Below, piece after piece: positions 33,240 to 41,973 of a stretch of DNA of 64,000 nucleotides (positions within the stretch are counted from its first letter, which is position 1; the number at the start of each line of letters is the position of its first letter). Made by a program: the position numbers and the translations under genes. This DNA comes from Yinghuangia elevatio (GTDB lineage Bacteria; Actinomycetota; Actinomycetes; Streptomycetales; Streptomycetaceae). The notes under the pieces were generated by a model. It made no database searches, was not told the DNA's origin, and was given only the letters and a program-made list of their open reading frames with translations. Location of the stretch: assembly GCF_040649515.1 (NCBI RefSeq), contig NZ_JBEZFP010000007.1, positions 1-64,000 on the forward strand, given 5' to 3'.

Positions 33240-34019
33240 ATGCCACGCGACCCCGCCCCGGCCGGCGACCGACTGCGCGAGCGCACCGAAGCACTGCTGC
33301 GCCGACTGCGCGCGCTGCCGTTCGGCACGCCGAGGCACCGAGCGCTGCGCAACGAGATAGTCGAACTGAACCTCAACCTGGCCGGCCTGGTGAGCGCCCG
33401 CTACCACCGGCGCCCCGATCTGCGCGACGACCTTCGGCAGGTGGCGGTGGTGGGGCTCATCAAAGCCGTCGACGGATACCGGCCCGGACAGGGGAACGGC
33501 TTCCTGGCGTACGCGATGCCGACGATCTCCGGCGAGGTCAAGCGCTACTTCCGCGACCACACGTGGCAGCTGCACGTACGCCGGTCCGAGCAGGAACTGT
33601 TCCTGAGGGTGGTCAAGGCCCGCGACGAGCTCGCCGCCCGCCTGGGACGCGTCCCGTCCGAGGACGACATCGCCGAGCACATGGGCGTCCCGACCGCGGA
33701 GGTCCGCAAGGGCCTCGCCCTGGGGGACGCGCACCGCGTCACGTCCTTGGACCGCACCCTGAGTCCCGATGCCCCGGACACCGTGCACGCGGTGTACGGC
33801 GCCGAGGACCCGGCGCTGGAGCTCGCCGAGAACCTCGCGGCGCTGCGCCCGCTGATCGCCCAACTGCCGGACCGCGACCGGCGGATCCTCACGATGCGGT
33901 TCCGCGACGACATGACGCAGTCCGAGATAGGCGAGCGCATCGGGCTGTCCCAGATGCACATCTCGCGCCTGCTCAGCAGCACCTGCCGCCGGCTCCGGGA
34001 AGGCCTGCTGGCAAGCTAG
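33240..34019 (+). CDS. second SigB/SigF-like sigma factor
   Basis: A 259-residue sigma factor of the same subfamily as the one at 14751 but shorter at the N-terminus. Region 2 has LRQVAVVGLIKAVDGYRPGQGNGFLAYAMPTISGEVKRYFRDHTW in several motifs, region 3 has ARLGRVPSEDDIAEHMGV, and region 4 has RFRDDMTQSEIGERIGLSQMHISRLL. GGGAGAGG lies 5 nt before the ATG. No anti-sigma gene adjoins it. Neighbouring hemerythrin, PRC-barrel and DUF6328 genes suggest a local general-stress group. It may share the HATPase anti-sigma encoded at 15758. Confidence 0.92.
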   Translation: MPRDPAPAGDRLRERTEALLRRLRALPFGTPRHRALRNEIVELNLNLAGLVSARYHRRPDLRDDLRQVAVVGLIKAVDGYRPGQGNGFLAYAMPTISGEVKRYFRDHTWQLHVRRSEQELFLRVVKARDELAARLGRVPSEDDIAEHMGVPTAEVRKGLALGDAHRVTSLDRTLSPDAPDTVHAVYGAEDPALELAENLAALRPLIAQLPDRDRRILTMRFRDDMTQSEIGERIGLSQMHISRLLSSTCRRLREGLLAS

Positions 34020-34033
34020 CCGCGCCAGGCGCG

Positions 34034-34615
34034 CTACGCGCAGGCGCGGCGCAGGGCGTGGTTCGTCAGAAGCGTGCGGAGGCGCCGCCTCGCCTGGAAG
34101 AGCCGGGTCATGACGATGCCGCGCGGGGTGTCGGTGATGTCGGCGATCTCCTGGTAGGAGTAGCCCTCGACGTCCGCGAAGTAGAGGACCACCCTCAGCT
34201 CGGGAGCGAGCGCCCCCAACGCCGTGGTGACCGCCTCGTCCGTCATCCGCTCCAGCGCCTCGACCTCCGACGACCGCCAGTACTGGCCGTCCGAGAAGTC
34301 CGGCAGCGGGGCCGCGCTCGTAGGCCGCGCCGACCGGTACGAGTTCAGCCACACGTTGTTCTGCACCCGGAACAGGAAGGCCGCCAGGTCGGCGTCGCAG
34401 CTCAGGCGCGGGAACAACCGGTACGCCCGCAAATACGTCTCCTGCACCAGGTCCTCGGCCTCGGCCCGGCTCCCGGTCATGCGCAGGCCGGCCGCGTACA
34501 GCCGGTTCAGGTGCGCGAGTGCGTCCCGCTCGAACCGCGCGTCGCGCTCCGCGGGGCTCTCCTCCCCCTCGCCCCCGGGTTGTCGTCCCGTGCTGCGATC
34601 GGTAAGCGTGGACAT
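34034..34615 (-). CDS. ECF sigma factor, SigR/RpoE-like
   Basis: A 193-residue ECF sigma factor. Region 2 has AGLRMTGSRAEAEDLVQETYLRAY (residues 44-67), and region 4 has VVLYFADVEGYSYQEIADI and the DNA-contact helix RGIVMTRLFQARRRLRTLL. The pattern is close to actinobacterial SigR, the thiol-oxidative-stress factor, but no zinc anti-sigma (RsrA) gene follows. Here it ends 14 bp from a convergent sigma gene. It may be regulated at transcription or by a distant partner. The ATG at 34615 has GGGGAGA 5-6 nt upstream. Confidence 0.88.
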   Translation of the reverse strand: MSTLTDRSTGRQPGGEGEESPAERDARFERDALAHLNRLYAAGLRMTGSRAEAEDLVQETYLRAYRLFPRLSCDADLAAFLFRVQNNVWLNSYRSARPTSAAPLPDFSDGQYWRSSEVEALERMTDEAVTTALGALAPELRVVLYFADVEGYSYQEIADITDTPRGIVMTRLFQARRRLRTLLTNHALRRACA

Positions 34616-34892
34616 CGGATCTCCCCTGGTGTTGATGACAACCACCACGATCCAGTCCCGAACGGCGCCGATCAACGCCGGATTCCGGAACGCTCACTGT
34701 CGTCTGACTTAACGATGGGCAGGCGGCCGCCACGCCGGACACCCCTTGGCGTCCCCGGGTGAACCCGTGCGGAATACATGACAGTGGGTGTCGTGATTCG
34801 CTGGCAGGCTCCTTCATGCGGCGTCGGACGGCGGTGGTCGAGCCGATGGACGTGCGCACTTCCCCTACGAAGCGAATGGAGCTGATGTTGCC

Positions 34893-35288
34893 ATGGAGCG
34901 GACCGCGGTCAACCCTGTGCAGTGGTCGGTGGAGATGGGATTCAACCAGGGCGAGGTCGTCTCCGGGCACACGCGCACCTTGTACATCTCCGGCCAGACC
35001 GCGACGAGCGGGGACGGCAAGCCCCAGCACGACGACGACATGGCGGCGCAGCTGACGCTGAGCATCGACAACCTGGAGGCCGTGCTCGGCGAGGCCGGGA
35101 TGTCTCTCGCGAACCTCGTCAGGCTCAACGTCTACACCACCGACGTCGACCTGCTGTTCCAGCACTACGGAGCCCTGGCCGCGCGCCTGGGCGCCGCCCG
35201 GGTGGCCCCCACCACGACAATGCTCGGCGTGACACGCCTCGCTCTCCCCACCCTGCTCGTCGAATTGGAGGGCACCGCCGTGGCATGA
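34893..35288 (+). CDS. RidA (YjgF/UK114) family protein
   Basis: A 131-residue RidA-type trimeric enaminase/imine deaminase or relative. Motifs include LYISGQTATSGDG, a long helix with MAAQLTLSIDNLEAVLGEAG, NLVRLNVYTTDVD and the C-terminal TMLGVTRLALPTLLVELEGTAVA. The usual Arg before the end of the family is not clearly placed (GVTRLALP), so it may be an atypical subgroup. The ATG at 34893 lies about 11 nt after GGAG. It is convergent with the esterase gene, with a long hairpin between. Confidence 0.88.
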   Translation: MERTAVNPVQWSVEMGFNQGEVVSGHTRTLYISGQTATSGDGKPQHDDDMAAQLTLSIDNLEAVLGEAGMSLANLVRLNVYTTDVDLLFQHYGALAARLGAARVAPTTTMLGVTRLALPTLLVELEGTAVA

Positions 35289-35303
35289 CGTAAGCACACC
35301 ACG

Positions 35304-35342
35304 TCCGCCGCGCGTGCCGGTGGTCCCGGTACGCGCGGCGGA
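35304..35342. terminator. bidirectional terminator at end of the nic region
   Basis: A 16-bp stem with one G-T wobble (35304-35319 with 35327-35342) and a 7-nt loop lie between convergent RidA and esterase genes. It would end the long minus-strand operon. Confidence 0.7.
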
Positions 35343-35353
35343 GTGATCCGCGG

Positions 35354-36355
35354 TCAGCGCCTGTGGGCGCCTACCGCGGCCATCAGCATGGGGAACGAGT
35401 TGACCAGGCCTTGGCGGAAGTAGGCGGTTGTGTGGGTGCCTGGGCCCGTGGAGACGGTGAGGTCCAGGCGTAGGCGGCGGGCGCGGTCGGCGAACATCCG
35501 GGACATGGTCCCGCAGAGGCGTTCGATGTCGTCGGTCGTGGTGCCGGCCGGGTCGAGCGGGCCGGGGGCGCCGGTCCCCCAGGACGCGAACAGGCGTACG
35601 CCGCGCAGCAGGAAGGCGAGGTCGTACGGGTTGAACGCGGCCCAGAGGTGGCGTTGCGCGACGGGGTCACCCCAGATCGCCGTCGGGTCGGCACCGGAGA
35701 ATCCGATGAACTTCTTGATGACTTCGGGTCCGGACAGGTCTCCTTCGACCATCGCTGTGTGCAGGACGCCGCTGAAGGAGGCGGCCGCCCGGAACATGCC
35801 GGGATTGCGTGCGGCGTACGTGAACGCGCCCTGGCCGCCCATCGACAGTCCGGCGGCCGCCCGTGCGTGCCCGGCCCGATAACCCCCTTCGAGGAGCCGG
35901 CGCAGTTCGCGGGTGTGGAAGGTCTCCCACGCGGGACTCCCCCAGTCCCCGTGGTTCCACCAGTTCGAGTAGTAGCCCGTCGCCCCGCCTTCCGGCATGA
36001 CCACGATGACGTCGGTGTTGCCGACGATGTCGGATATGCCGTACCTGGTCCAGCTGGTGTGGTCGCCGAAGGCCCCGTGCAGCAGGTAGAGCACGGGCCA
36101 GGTGCGTCGCGCCGTGCGGTTCCAGCCCGGAGGGAGCAGGAGCCGTACGGCCGCCGGGCGTCCGAGTGCGGGCGAGTCGACGGTCAGGTCGAGGGTGCGC
36201 GCGTCGACGCGTACCTCGCCGACCACGCGCGGGTGTCGGGTCGAAGGGGGTGCGGGCCGCGGCGTGGCGGCCGCCGTGCCGGGGACAAGTACCGACCCCG
36301 AAACGGCGGTTGCCGCGACGACGAACCCTCTTCGGGTGATTCTTGGTGCGGACAT
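35354..36355 (-). CDS. Tat-exported esterase (antigen-85/esterase D type)
   Basis: A 333-residue predicted exported alpha/beta-hydrolase. The Tat signal has ITRRGFVVAAT, the oxyanion region is LYLLHGAFGDHTSW, and the nucleophile is Ser171 in GLSMGGQG. An acid lies in the region after residue 250, and His is in GPGTHTTAYF. It should hydrolyse or transfer acyl esters outside the cell. It lies 21 bp after the last ABC gene on the same strand, so it may be the final gene of the nic operon. A shortened relative lies at 53148, on the other side of the cluster. Confidence 0.87.
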   Translation of the reverse strand: MSAPRITRRGFVVAATAVSGSVLVPGTAAATPRPAPPSTRHPRVVGEVRVDARTLDLTVDSPALGRPAAVRLLLPPGWNRTARRTWPVLYLLHGAFGDHTSWTRYGISDIVGNTDVIVVMPEGGATGYYSNWWNHGDWGSPAWETFHTRELRRLLEGGYRAGHARAAAGLSMGGQGAFTYAARNPGMFRAAASFSGVLHTAMVEGDLSGPEVIKKFIGFSGADPTAIWGDPVAQRHLWAAFNPYDLAFLLRGVRLFASWGTGAPGPLDPAGTTTDDIERLCGTMSRMFADRARRLRLDLTVSTGPGTHTTAYFRQGLVNSFPMLMAAVGAHRR

Positions 36356-36376
36356 CGAAGACCTTTCGTGCAGTCG

Positions 36377-37093
36377 TCATGTCCTGGCCGTTCCGCCCAC
36401 CGCCAGCAGCTCACGGAGTGCGGCCGTGTCGGTGCGCAGTTCCTGGGGGTTGTCGGTGGTGTGCACCACCTGGCCGCGTCCGAGCACGACGGCCCGGTCG
36501 ACGCGCCGCAGCGCGAAGTCAACCTTCTGCTCGACGAGGATCGCCGAGGTGCCGCGCCGCCGGAGTTCGTCGACGACGTCGCCGACCTTGGCGACGGTCT
36601 GCGGGTCGAGGCCTTCGGTCGGCTCGTCGAGCAGGACGAGCCTGCCGTTGCCGACCAGGGCCCGCCCGAGTGCCAGCATCTGCTGTTGCCCGCCCGACAG
36701 GAGTCCCGCCGACAGGCCGTAGCGCTCGCCGAGGACCGGGAAGCGGTCCACCACGTCGTCGACGGTCCAGCCGTCGGGCCCCGAGCGGCGTACCGCGACC
36801 TTGAGGTTCTCCTTGACGGTGAGCGACGGGAAGACGCGGTGCCCCTGCGGCACCAGCGCCATCCCGGCCCGGGCGATGCGTTCGGCGGACGAGCCGCCGA
36901 TCTCCCGGCCGCCGAACCGGACCGATCCGCGGCGCGGGCGCAGCAGGCCCGCGACGGTGTGCACGAGCGTCGTCTTGCCCATGCCGTTGCGGCCCAGCAC
37001 GCCGAGGACCTCGCCCTCGGCGACGTCCAGCGACACGCCCTGGAGGACATGGCTCGCGCCGTAATACGTGTGTACGTCCCGCAGTTCAAGCAT
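36377..37093 (-). CDS. branched-chain-type ABC transporter ATPase (LivF-like)
   Basis: A 238-residue ATPase of the hydrophobic amino-acid transporter class. Walker A is GRNGMGKTT, the Q-loop is VPQGHRVFPSLTV, the signature is LSGGQQQML, and Walker B is LVLLDEPTEGLDP. It pairs with the LivG-like ATPase encoded before it, the genes overlapping by 8 bp. The five-gene importer is continuous with the nicotinate genes, so its substrate may be nicotinate or a related pyridine acid rather than an amino acid. That link is inference. Confidence 0.92.
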   Translation of the reverse strand: MLELRDVHTYYGASHVLQGVSLDVAEGEVLGVLGRNGMGKTTLVHTVAGLLRPRRGSVRFGGREIGGSSAERIARAGMALVPQGHRVFPSLTVKENLKVAVRRSGPDGWTVDDVVDRFPVLGERYGLSAGLLSGGQQQMLALGRALVGNGRLVLLDEPTEGLDPQTVAKVGDVVDELRRRGTSAILVEQKVDFALRRVDRAVVLGRGQVVHTTDNPQELRTDTAALRELLAVGGTART

Positions 37094-37841
37094 CTGCCGC
37101 CTCCCCGAGGTATGCCTCGAGCACCCGGTTGTCCGTCGACACCTCGTCCGGGGTGCCCTCCGCGATGACCCGCCCCTGTTGGAGCACGCTGACCTGGTCG
37201 GAGAGGGTGAACGCCACCTCCATGTCGTGCTCGATCATCACGACGGTGATGGTGCGCGGCAGCGCCGCGACCAGGCTCGTGAGCCGGTGGGCGTCGGCGG
37301 GCGACAGGCCCGCGGTCGGCTCGTCGAGCAGCAGCACCTGCGGTTCGCGTGACATCGCGAGGGCGATCTCCAGGACGCGCTGCTGCCCGTACGCGAGTTC
37401 GCGCACCGCGCGGTCGGCGAACGCCGCGAGGTCCCACTCCTCCAGGACCTCCATGGCCTGCGCCGCGAGCCGGCCCACCGAGCCCAGTGGGCGCCAGAAC
37501 ACCCGGTGCGCGCCGGTCTGCGCGGCCAGCGTGAGTTCGACGTTCTGGCGCACGCTCAACTCGTCCAGGAGGTCGGTGAGTTGGAACGTACGCGCGAGTC
37601 CGAGCCGGGCCCGCCGGTGGGCCGGCAGGCGGGTGACGTTCCGGCCGAGCAGGCTCACCGTCCCTTCCGTGGGGCGCAGTTGGCCGGCCAGCAGGTTGAA
37701 CAGGGTGGACTTCCCGGCGCCGTTCGGGCCGATGAGCGCCCGGCGTTCACCCGCCGGGACCTTGAGGGTGACGTCGTCGTTGGCGCGGAAGGCCCCGAAC
37801 TGCATGGTCAGGTTCTCGCCCGCGATCGCGTACTCGGTCAT
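37086..37841 (-). CDS. branched-chain-type ABC transporter ATPase (LivG-like)
   Basis: A 251-residue ATPase. Walker A is GPNGAGKST, the FQLTDLLDELSV stretch is typical of LivG proteins, the signature-like ELAYGQQRVLEI is present, and Walker B is VLLLDEPTAGLSP with a downstream His in MIEHDMEV. The gene overlaps livM-like by 4 bp and livF-like by 8 bp, so the order (binding protein, H, M, G, F) matches the standard liv operon. Confidence 0.92.
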   Translation of the reverse strand: MTEYAIAGENLTMQFGAFRANDDVTLKVPAGERRALIGPNGAGKSTLFNLLAGQLRPTEGTVSLLGRNVTRLPAHRRARLGLARTFQLTDLLDELSVRQNVELTLAAQTGAHRVFWRPLGSVGRLAAQAMEVLEEWDLAAFADRAVRELAYGQQRVLEIALAMSREPQVLLLDEPTAGLSPADAHRLTSLVAALPRTITVVMIEHDMEVAFTLSDQVSVLQQGRVIAEGTPDEVSTDNRVLEAYLGEAADA

Positions 37842-38914
37842 GCGCGCACCTCCGCCGGGACGCCGGCCGGGTCCGCCGCGGCGCCGGGTGGTGCCGCGCC
37901 TCCCGGCGAACTCTTCTTCTCCCACCAGGACTTGGTGGTACGCACCGCCCAGCCCGCGCGTCCCAGGACGCCGTCGGCGAGGAACAGCGCGGTAGCGATG
38001 TAGACGATGCCGAGCACGGTCGTCCACCGGTCGGTGTAGGTGCTCACCCACACCTCCAGACCGGTGACCAAGACGGCGCCGAGGAACGGCCCCAGGAAGT
38101 GCCGGGCGCCGCCGAGGATCGCGAAGACCAGCACGTCGGCGCTGATCAGCCACGACATGTTGGCCGTCGACACCGAGCCCTGGAGGTAGACCTCCAGCAC
38201 CCCCGCGACGGCCGAGAACGCGCCCGAGACGGTGAACGCGACGACGCGCAGGCGGCCGGTGCGGTACCCGGTCGCGCTCATCCGCGCCTCGCTCTCGCGC
38301 ACGCCGACCACCGACATGCCCAGCGGGGAACGCTGGTACATCCACAGCAGCGCGACGCACACCGCGACCACGACCAGGGTGAGCATGTAGTACCCGTCGC
38401 CCTCGCGCACCGACGAAGGCAGCCCGTCGCGCGGGATGTTCGGGATGCCATTGTCCCCGCCGGTCCATTCGGTCTGGTAGAAGGCCAGACCCGCAATGGC
38501 CTGGGCGAGGGCCAGGGTGAGCAGCAGCAGGTAGATGCCGCGCACCCGCAGGCACATGACGCCGAACACCGCCGCCACCGCCGCGCCGAGCACGACCGCC
38601 GCGGCCAGGACCACGAGCGGCGGCCAGTCCCAGCGGGTCACCGCGATACCGACGGTGTAGCCGCCGATGCCGAAGAACGCCGCGTGCCCGAGCGACGACA
38701 TGCCGCCGAAGCCGAACACCGTGTTGTACGCCGTCGCGAACAGGCCGAGCAGCAGCATCCGCGTCGCGACGAACGTGTAGAAGGAGTCGGTGAACGACGG
38801 CACGAGCACGAGCAGCACCGCCGCGACGGCGAACCCGCCGGTGACCGTGATGCCGCGCCGCGACAGCACGCGGTCCTTCGCCGCCCCCGCCGGCTTCTTC
38901 TCCGCAACGCTCAT
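37838..38914 (-). CDS. branched-chain-type ABC permease (LivM-like)
   Basis: A 358-residue permease with about nine hydrophobic helices and an extended cytosolic C-terminus of about 40 residues. The family segment NTVFGFGGMSSLGHAAFFGIGGYT and the EAA-like loop with GVRESEARMSATGY mark it as LivM. ATGA overlaps link it to the genes on both sides. It forms the channel with the LivH-like permease. Confidence 0.92.
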   Translation of the reverse strand: MSVAEKKPAGAAKDRVLSRRGITVTGGFAVAAVLLVLVPSFTDSFYTFVATRMLLLGLFATAYNTVFGFGGMSSLGHAAFFGIGGYTVGIAVTRWDWPPLVVLAAAVVLGAAVAAVFGVMCLRVRGIYLLLLTLALAQAIAGLAFYQTEWTGGDNGIPNIPRDGLPSSVREGDGYYMLTLVVVAVCVALLWMYQRSPLGMSVVGVRESEARMSATGYRTGRLRVVAFTVSGAFSAVAGVLEVYLQGSVSTANMSWLISADVLVFAILGGARHFLGPFLGAVLVTGLEVWVSTYTDRWTTVLGIVYIATALFLADGVLGRAGWAVRTTKSWWEKKSSPGGAAPPGAAADPAGVPAEVRA

Positions 38915-39774
38915 CGGAACACCGCCTTGCCGAACAGGCCGCGCGGACGCACCGCGAGGAGCGCCGCGACCGACGCGTACAGCGTGAACAGGGCCCACTC
39001 GGGGAACCAGACCTTGCCGTACTGGTCCACGAGCCCGACCAGGAACGCCGCGAGCAGCGCGCCGCCGATCGAACCGAGGCCGCCGACCACGACGACGATC
39101 AGGGCGAGCAGCAGTACTTCGAAGCCGCTGTCCGGGGCGAGCGAGGTGAAGGCGCCGCCCCACACGCCCGCGAACGCCGCGAGTCCCGTACCGCAGCCGA
39201 ACACCAGCAGGAAGACGAGTGGGACGCGGATGCCCACCGCGCGGGCGATCTCCTCGTCGTCCACCGCCGCACGCACCTTGGCGCCGGTCGGCGTGTACTT
39301 CAGCAGCGCCCCGACGACCGCCGCGAGCGCGATGGCGACGCCGATCATCACCAGCCGGAACTTGGGGAACACCCAGTCGCCGATGGTGACCGGCCCCTCC
39401 AGCCCGGGCGGGGTCGGCGGAGCGACCGGGTCTCCTCCGTAGTTCGCGAGGATCTGGTCGCCGATGATGTACGCGACGCCCAACGTCAGGACGATCTGCG
39501 GCAGTTCGCTGCCGGCGAGCCGGTGCAGGAACGCCCGCTCGACGACCATGCCGCCTGTCGCCGCGGCCAACACGCCGGCCAGCAGCGCCAGCCAGTAGTC
39601 GGTGCCGTTGGTGGTCAGGTCGTACGCGAGGTATCCGCCGAGCAGGTAGAAGGCACCGTGCGCGAGGTTGACCGTGCGCATGAGGCCGAAGGTGATGGTC
39701 AGTCCGCTGGCGACGAGGAACAGCAGGGAGCCGTACGCCAGTCCGTTGACCGAGTGGGTGAGCCAGGTCAGCAT
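38911..39774 (-). CDS. branched-chain-type ABC permease (LivH-like)
   Basis: A 287-residue permease with eight or so helices. It has the LivH pattern: SLLFLVASGLTITFGLMRTVNLAHGAFYLLGGY in two parts, then the cytosolic loop with DEEIARAVGI. It overlaps the LivM-like gene by 4 bp and starts 22 bp after the binding-protein gene. Confidence 0.92.
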   Translation of the reverse strand: MLTWLTHSVNGLAYGSLLFLVASGLTITFGLMRTVNLAHGAFYLLGGYLAYDLTTNGTDYWLALLAGVLAAATGGMVVERAFLHRLAGSELPQIVLTLGVAYIIGDQILANYGGDPVAPPTPPGLEGPVTIGDWVFPKFRLVMIGVAIALAAVVGALLKYTPTGAKVRAAVDDEEIARAVGIRVPLVFLLVFGCGTGLAAFAGVWGGAFTSLAPDSGFEVLLLALIVVVVGGLGSIGGALLAAFLVGLVDQYGKVWFPEWALFTLYASVAALLAVRPRGLFGKAVFR

Positions 39775-39796
39775 GAGGCACCTCTCCGTCGGCGGC

Positions 39797-41062
39797 TCAC
39801 TTGGCCCACGTGCCCTTGAGCTTCTCGTAGCCCGGGAAGGCCAGGTACGTGGCCGGGTCGTAGGGACCGAACTGGCCGACGCCGGGGACCGTGGTGACGA
39901 TCGCGTTGACGCGCTTGCCGTCCTTGTTCTCGACCTTGCGGATGTAGACGGGGTAGACCGCCTGCCCGTACGTGTCGAACGACAGCGGCCCGCGCGGCGC
40001 GTCGATCTTCACCTTGGCGAGCGCGGCGCGGATCTTCTCGGGCGTCGGGTCGCTGTCGATCTGCGCGAGCGCCGCCTCCAGCGTCATGCCGGCCGCCCAG
40101 CCGTCCTCGAGGTATTGGTTGCCCTTGCCGTCGCTCGCGTCGAGCAGCGCCTTGTTCTGCGGCGAGTCGATCTGCGGCGTGTAGTGCAGCGACGAGACGA
40201 CGCCCTCGGCGGTCGCGCCCTCGGTCGGCAGGATGGTCTCGTCGACGGTCGAACCGTGCGCGACGATCGGCAGCTTGAGGCCGAAGTCGCGGTACGCCTT
40301 CAGCAGCCGCACGCCGTCCTGGCCGGGCGCGACGACGTACACGACGTCGGCGTCCTTCTTGACCTGGTTGACGTACGGGCCCCAGTCCTGGGTGCCGAGC
40401 GGTGCGTAGATCTCCTGCACGACCGTGCAGCCGGCGGCCTCGTAGGTCCGCGCGAACCCGCCCGCGGCCTCCCAGCCGAAGGAGTAGTCGAGGGCGAGCA
40501 CGGCGGCCTTCTTGTGGCCGAGGTCTTTGCAGGTGTACGGCCCGGCCGGCATCGAGTCCTGCGAGCTGGTGTAGGAGAGCCGGAAGGTGTTGCCGTTCTC
40601 TTTGCGGGTCAGGCCGTCGGCCCCGGCGACGGTGATCAGCAGCGGGACGTTCGACTGCTCCAGGTACGGCGCCACGGCGTACGCGATCGCCGAGTTGACC
40701 AGTCCGACGACCACCTGTGCCTTGTCCTGCTCCACCAACTGGCGTGCCTTGGTGGTCCCTTGCGCGGCGTCGGTGCCCTCGTCGGCCTTGGCGACCTTCA
40801 CACCGTAGCCGGACAGCACGCCGCCCTTGGACTTCAGGTACGCCTCGAACCCGGCGTTGACGTCGGTGCCCAGCGCGGCGAACGGGCCGGTGGCCGGGTT
40901 GAGAAGGCCGACCGTGACGGTGCCCTTGGCGCCGGCGGCTTTGCCGTCGTCCTGCGGGCCGCCGGTCTTGTCCGACGGGTCCTTCCCGCCGCACGCGGCG
41001 AGGAGCAGCAGGGCCGAGGCGGCGACCGCGGCAACTCTCATCTTCGACATGTCACATTGCAT
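39797..41062 (-). CDS. ABC transporter substrate-binding lipoprotein (LivK-like)
   Basis: A 421-residue periplasmic-type binding protein anchored as a lipoprotein. The lipobox LLAACGG puts the acyl Cys at residue 24. The mature protein has the type I periplasmic fold of the amino-acid/amide class (VGLLNPATGPFAALGTDVNAG, VVGLVNSAIAYAVAPYLEQ, ALDYSFGWEAAGGF). The GGAG upstream favours the ATG at 41062, though an internal Met at 41050 is possible. It lies 65 bp after the maleate isomerase gene. Related proteins bind aromatic acids as well as amino acids. Confidence 0.9.
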   Translation of the reverse strand: MQCDMSKMRVAAVAASALLLLAACGGKDPSDKTGGPQDDGKAAGAKGTVTVGLLNPATGPFAALGTDVNAGFEAYLKSKGGVLSGYGVKVAKADEGTDAAQGTTKARQLVEQDKAQVVVGLVNSAIAYAVAPYLEQSNVPLLITVAGADGLTRKENGNTFRLSYTSSQDSMPAGPYTCKDLGHKKAAVLALDYSFGWEAAGGFARTYEAAGCTVVQEIYAPLGTQDWGPYVNQVKKDADVVYVVAPGQDGVRLLKAYRDFGLKLPIVAHGSTVDETILPTEGATAEGVVSSLHYTPQIDSPQNKALLDASDGKGNQYLEDGWAAGMTLEAALAQIDSDPTPEKIRAALAKVKIDAPRGPLSFDTYGQAVYPVYIRKVENKDGKRVNAIVTTVPGVGQFGPYDPATYLAFPGYEKLKGTWAK

Positions 41063-41127
41063 AGTCCACTCCAGATCTCCTGCGAGAACCGCCTATTTCG
41101 GATTTTTCGCCTGGCCTGGGGCGAGAA

Positions 41128-41955
41128 TCAGCGACCGCTCAGCAACGCACCCGCGCCCGGGACGCGGGTGTCGAGGCCGAGTTCGGAAAGCAGGCCGTAC
41201 GCGGTTGCGGTGGCCGCCGACAGCACCGGCAGGCCGGCCTCGTCCTCCACCGCCTGCAGCACGGGAAGTGACGGCATCTGCACGCACGCGGACAGCACCA
41301 GCGCGTCGGCGCCGGTCAGGTCGAGCCGCTTGACGTGGCCGCGCAGGTCCTCGGGGTCCAGGCGCGCCACCGCAATGTTGTCGGGCACTTCGAGGCTCAG
41401 CGCGTCGACCACGCCGATGCCGGCGTCCTCCAGGTACGCCACGACCAGATCGGTGAGCTGCCGCATGTACGGCGTCACGATCGCCACACGCGACGCGCCC
41501 AGCGCCCGGATGCCGGTGATCAGCGCGCCCGCGCTCGACACGACCGGCGCCTCGGCGCCTTCCTCACGCAGCACGCCGGTGATCTCGTCCTCGGCGGTGC
41601 AGTGGTACCCGGGCCCCTGGGCCATGATGGCGACGAGGCACGCGGTCGCCACGGCGTCGGGGCGGGCGTCCGCGAGTTCCGCCGCCGCGCGCCGGGTCTG
41701 CGCGTTCATGCCGCGCAGTTCCTCGGGCGTGACGTGCTTCATCCGCATGCGGCTGCTGTGGAACACGAACCGCTCGCCGGGGAACACGCTTTCCCGGGCC
41801 CGCATCAGGCGCGGCAGCTCGGTCTCCATGGTGAGGTTCGAGCTCGGCACGATCAGGCCGATGTGGTGGTCCGAAGGGGCTCCGGACGGGTCTTCGGAAG
41901 CGCGTCCCGAAGGGGCTCCGGACTGGGCTCCGGAGGGGACGTGTGGTGCGGTCAC
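41128..41955 (-). CDS. nicE: maleate cis-trans isomerase NicE-like
   Basis: A 275-residue Asp/Glu racemase-fold isomerase that should turn maleate into fumarate, the last step of the pathway. Two catalytic Cys are placed as in maleate isomerases: in ATACLVAIMAQG and LSACVQMPSLPVL. The first 30 residues are a low-complexity extension of Ser/Gly/Ala/Pro encoded by short DNA repeats. The GTG start has GGAG 5 nt upstream. It lies 18 bp after the MarR gene. Context with NicF, NicD and NicX supports this over other members of the family. Confidence 0.87.
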   Translation of the reverse strand: MTAPHVPSGAQSGAPSGRASEDPSGAPSDHHIGLIVPSSNLTMETELPRLMRARESVFPGERFVFHSSRMRMKHVTPEELRGMNAQTRRAAAELADARPDAVATACLVAIMAQGPGYHCTAEDEITGVLREEGAEAPVVSSAGALITGIRALGASRVAIVTPYMRQLTDLVVAYLEDAGIGVVDALSLEVPDNIAVARLDPEDLRGHVKRLDLTGADALVLSACVQMPSLPVLQAVEDEAGLPVLSAATATAYGLLSELGLDTRVPGAGALLSGR

Positions 41956-41973
41956 GGGGACTCCATGCGGCGG

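Noticed and set aside
36377..41062. Amino-acid (Leu/Ile/Val) transport operon
   Set aside because: The family fits, but the operon is continuous with nicotinate genes and liv-type systems also carry aromatic acids and amides. The substrate was left open and no liv symbols were given.
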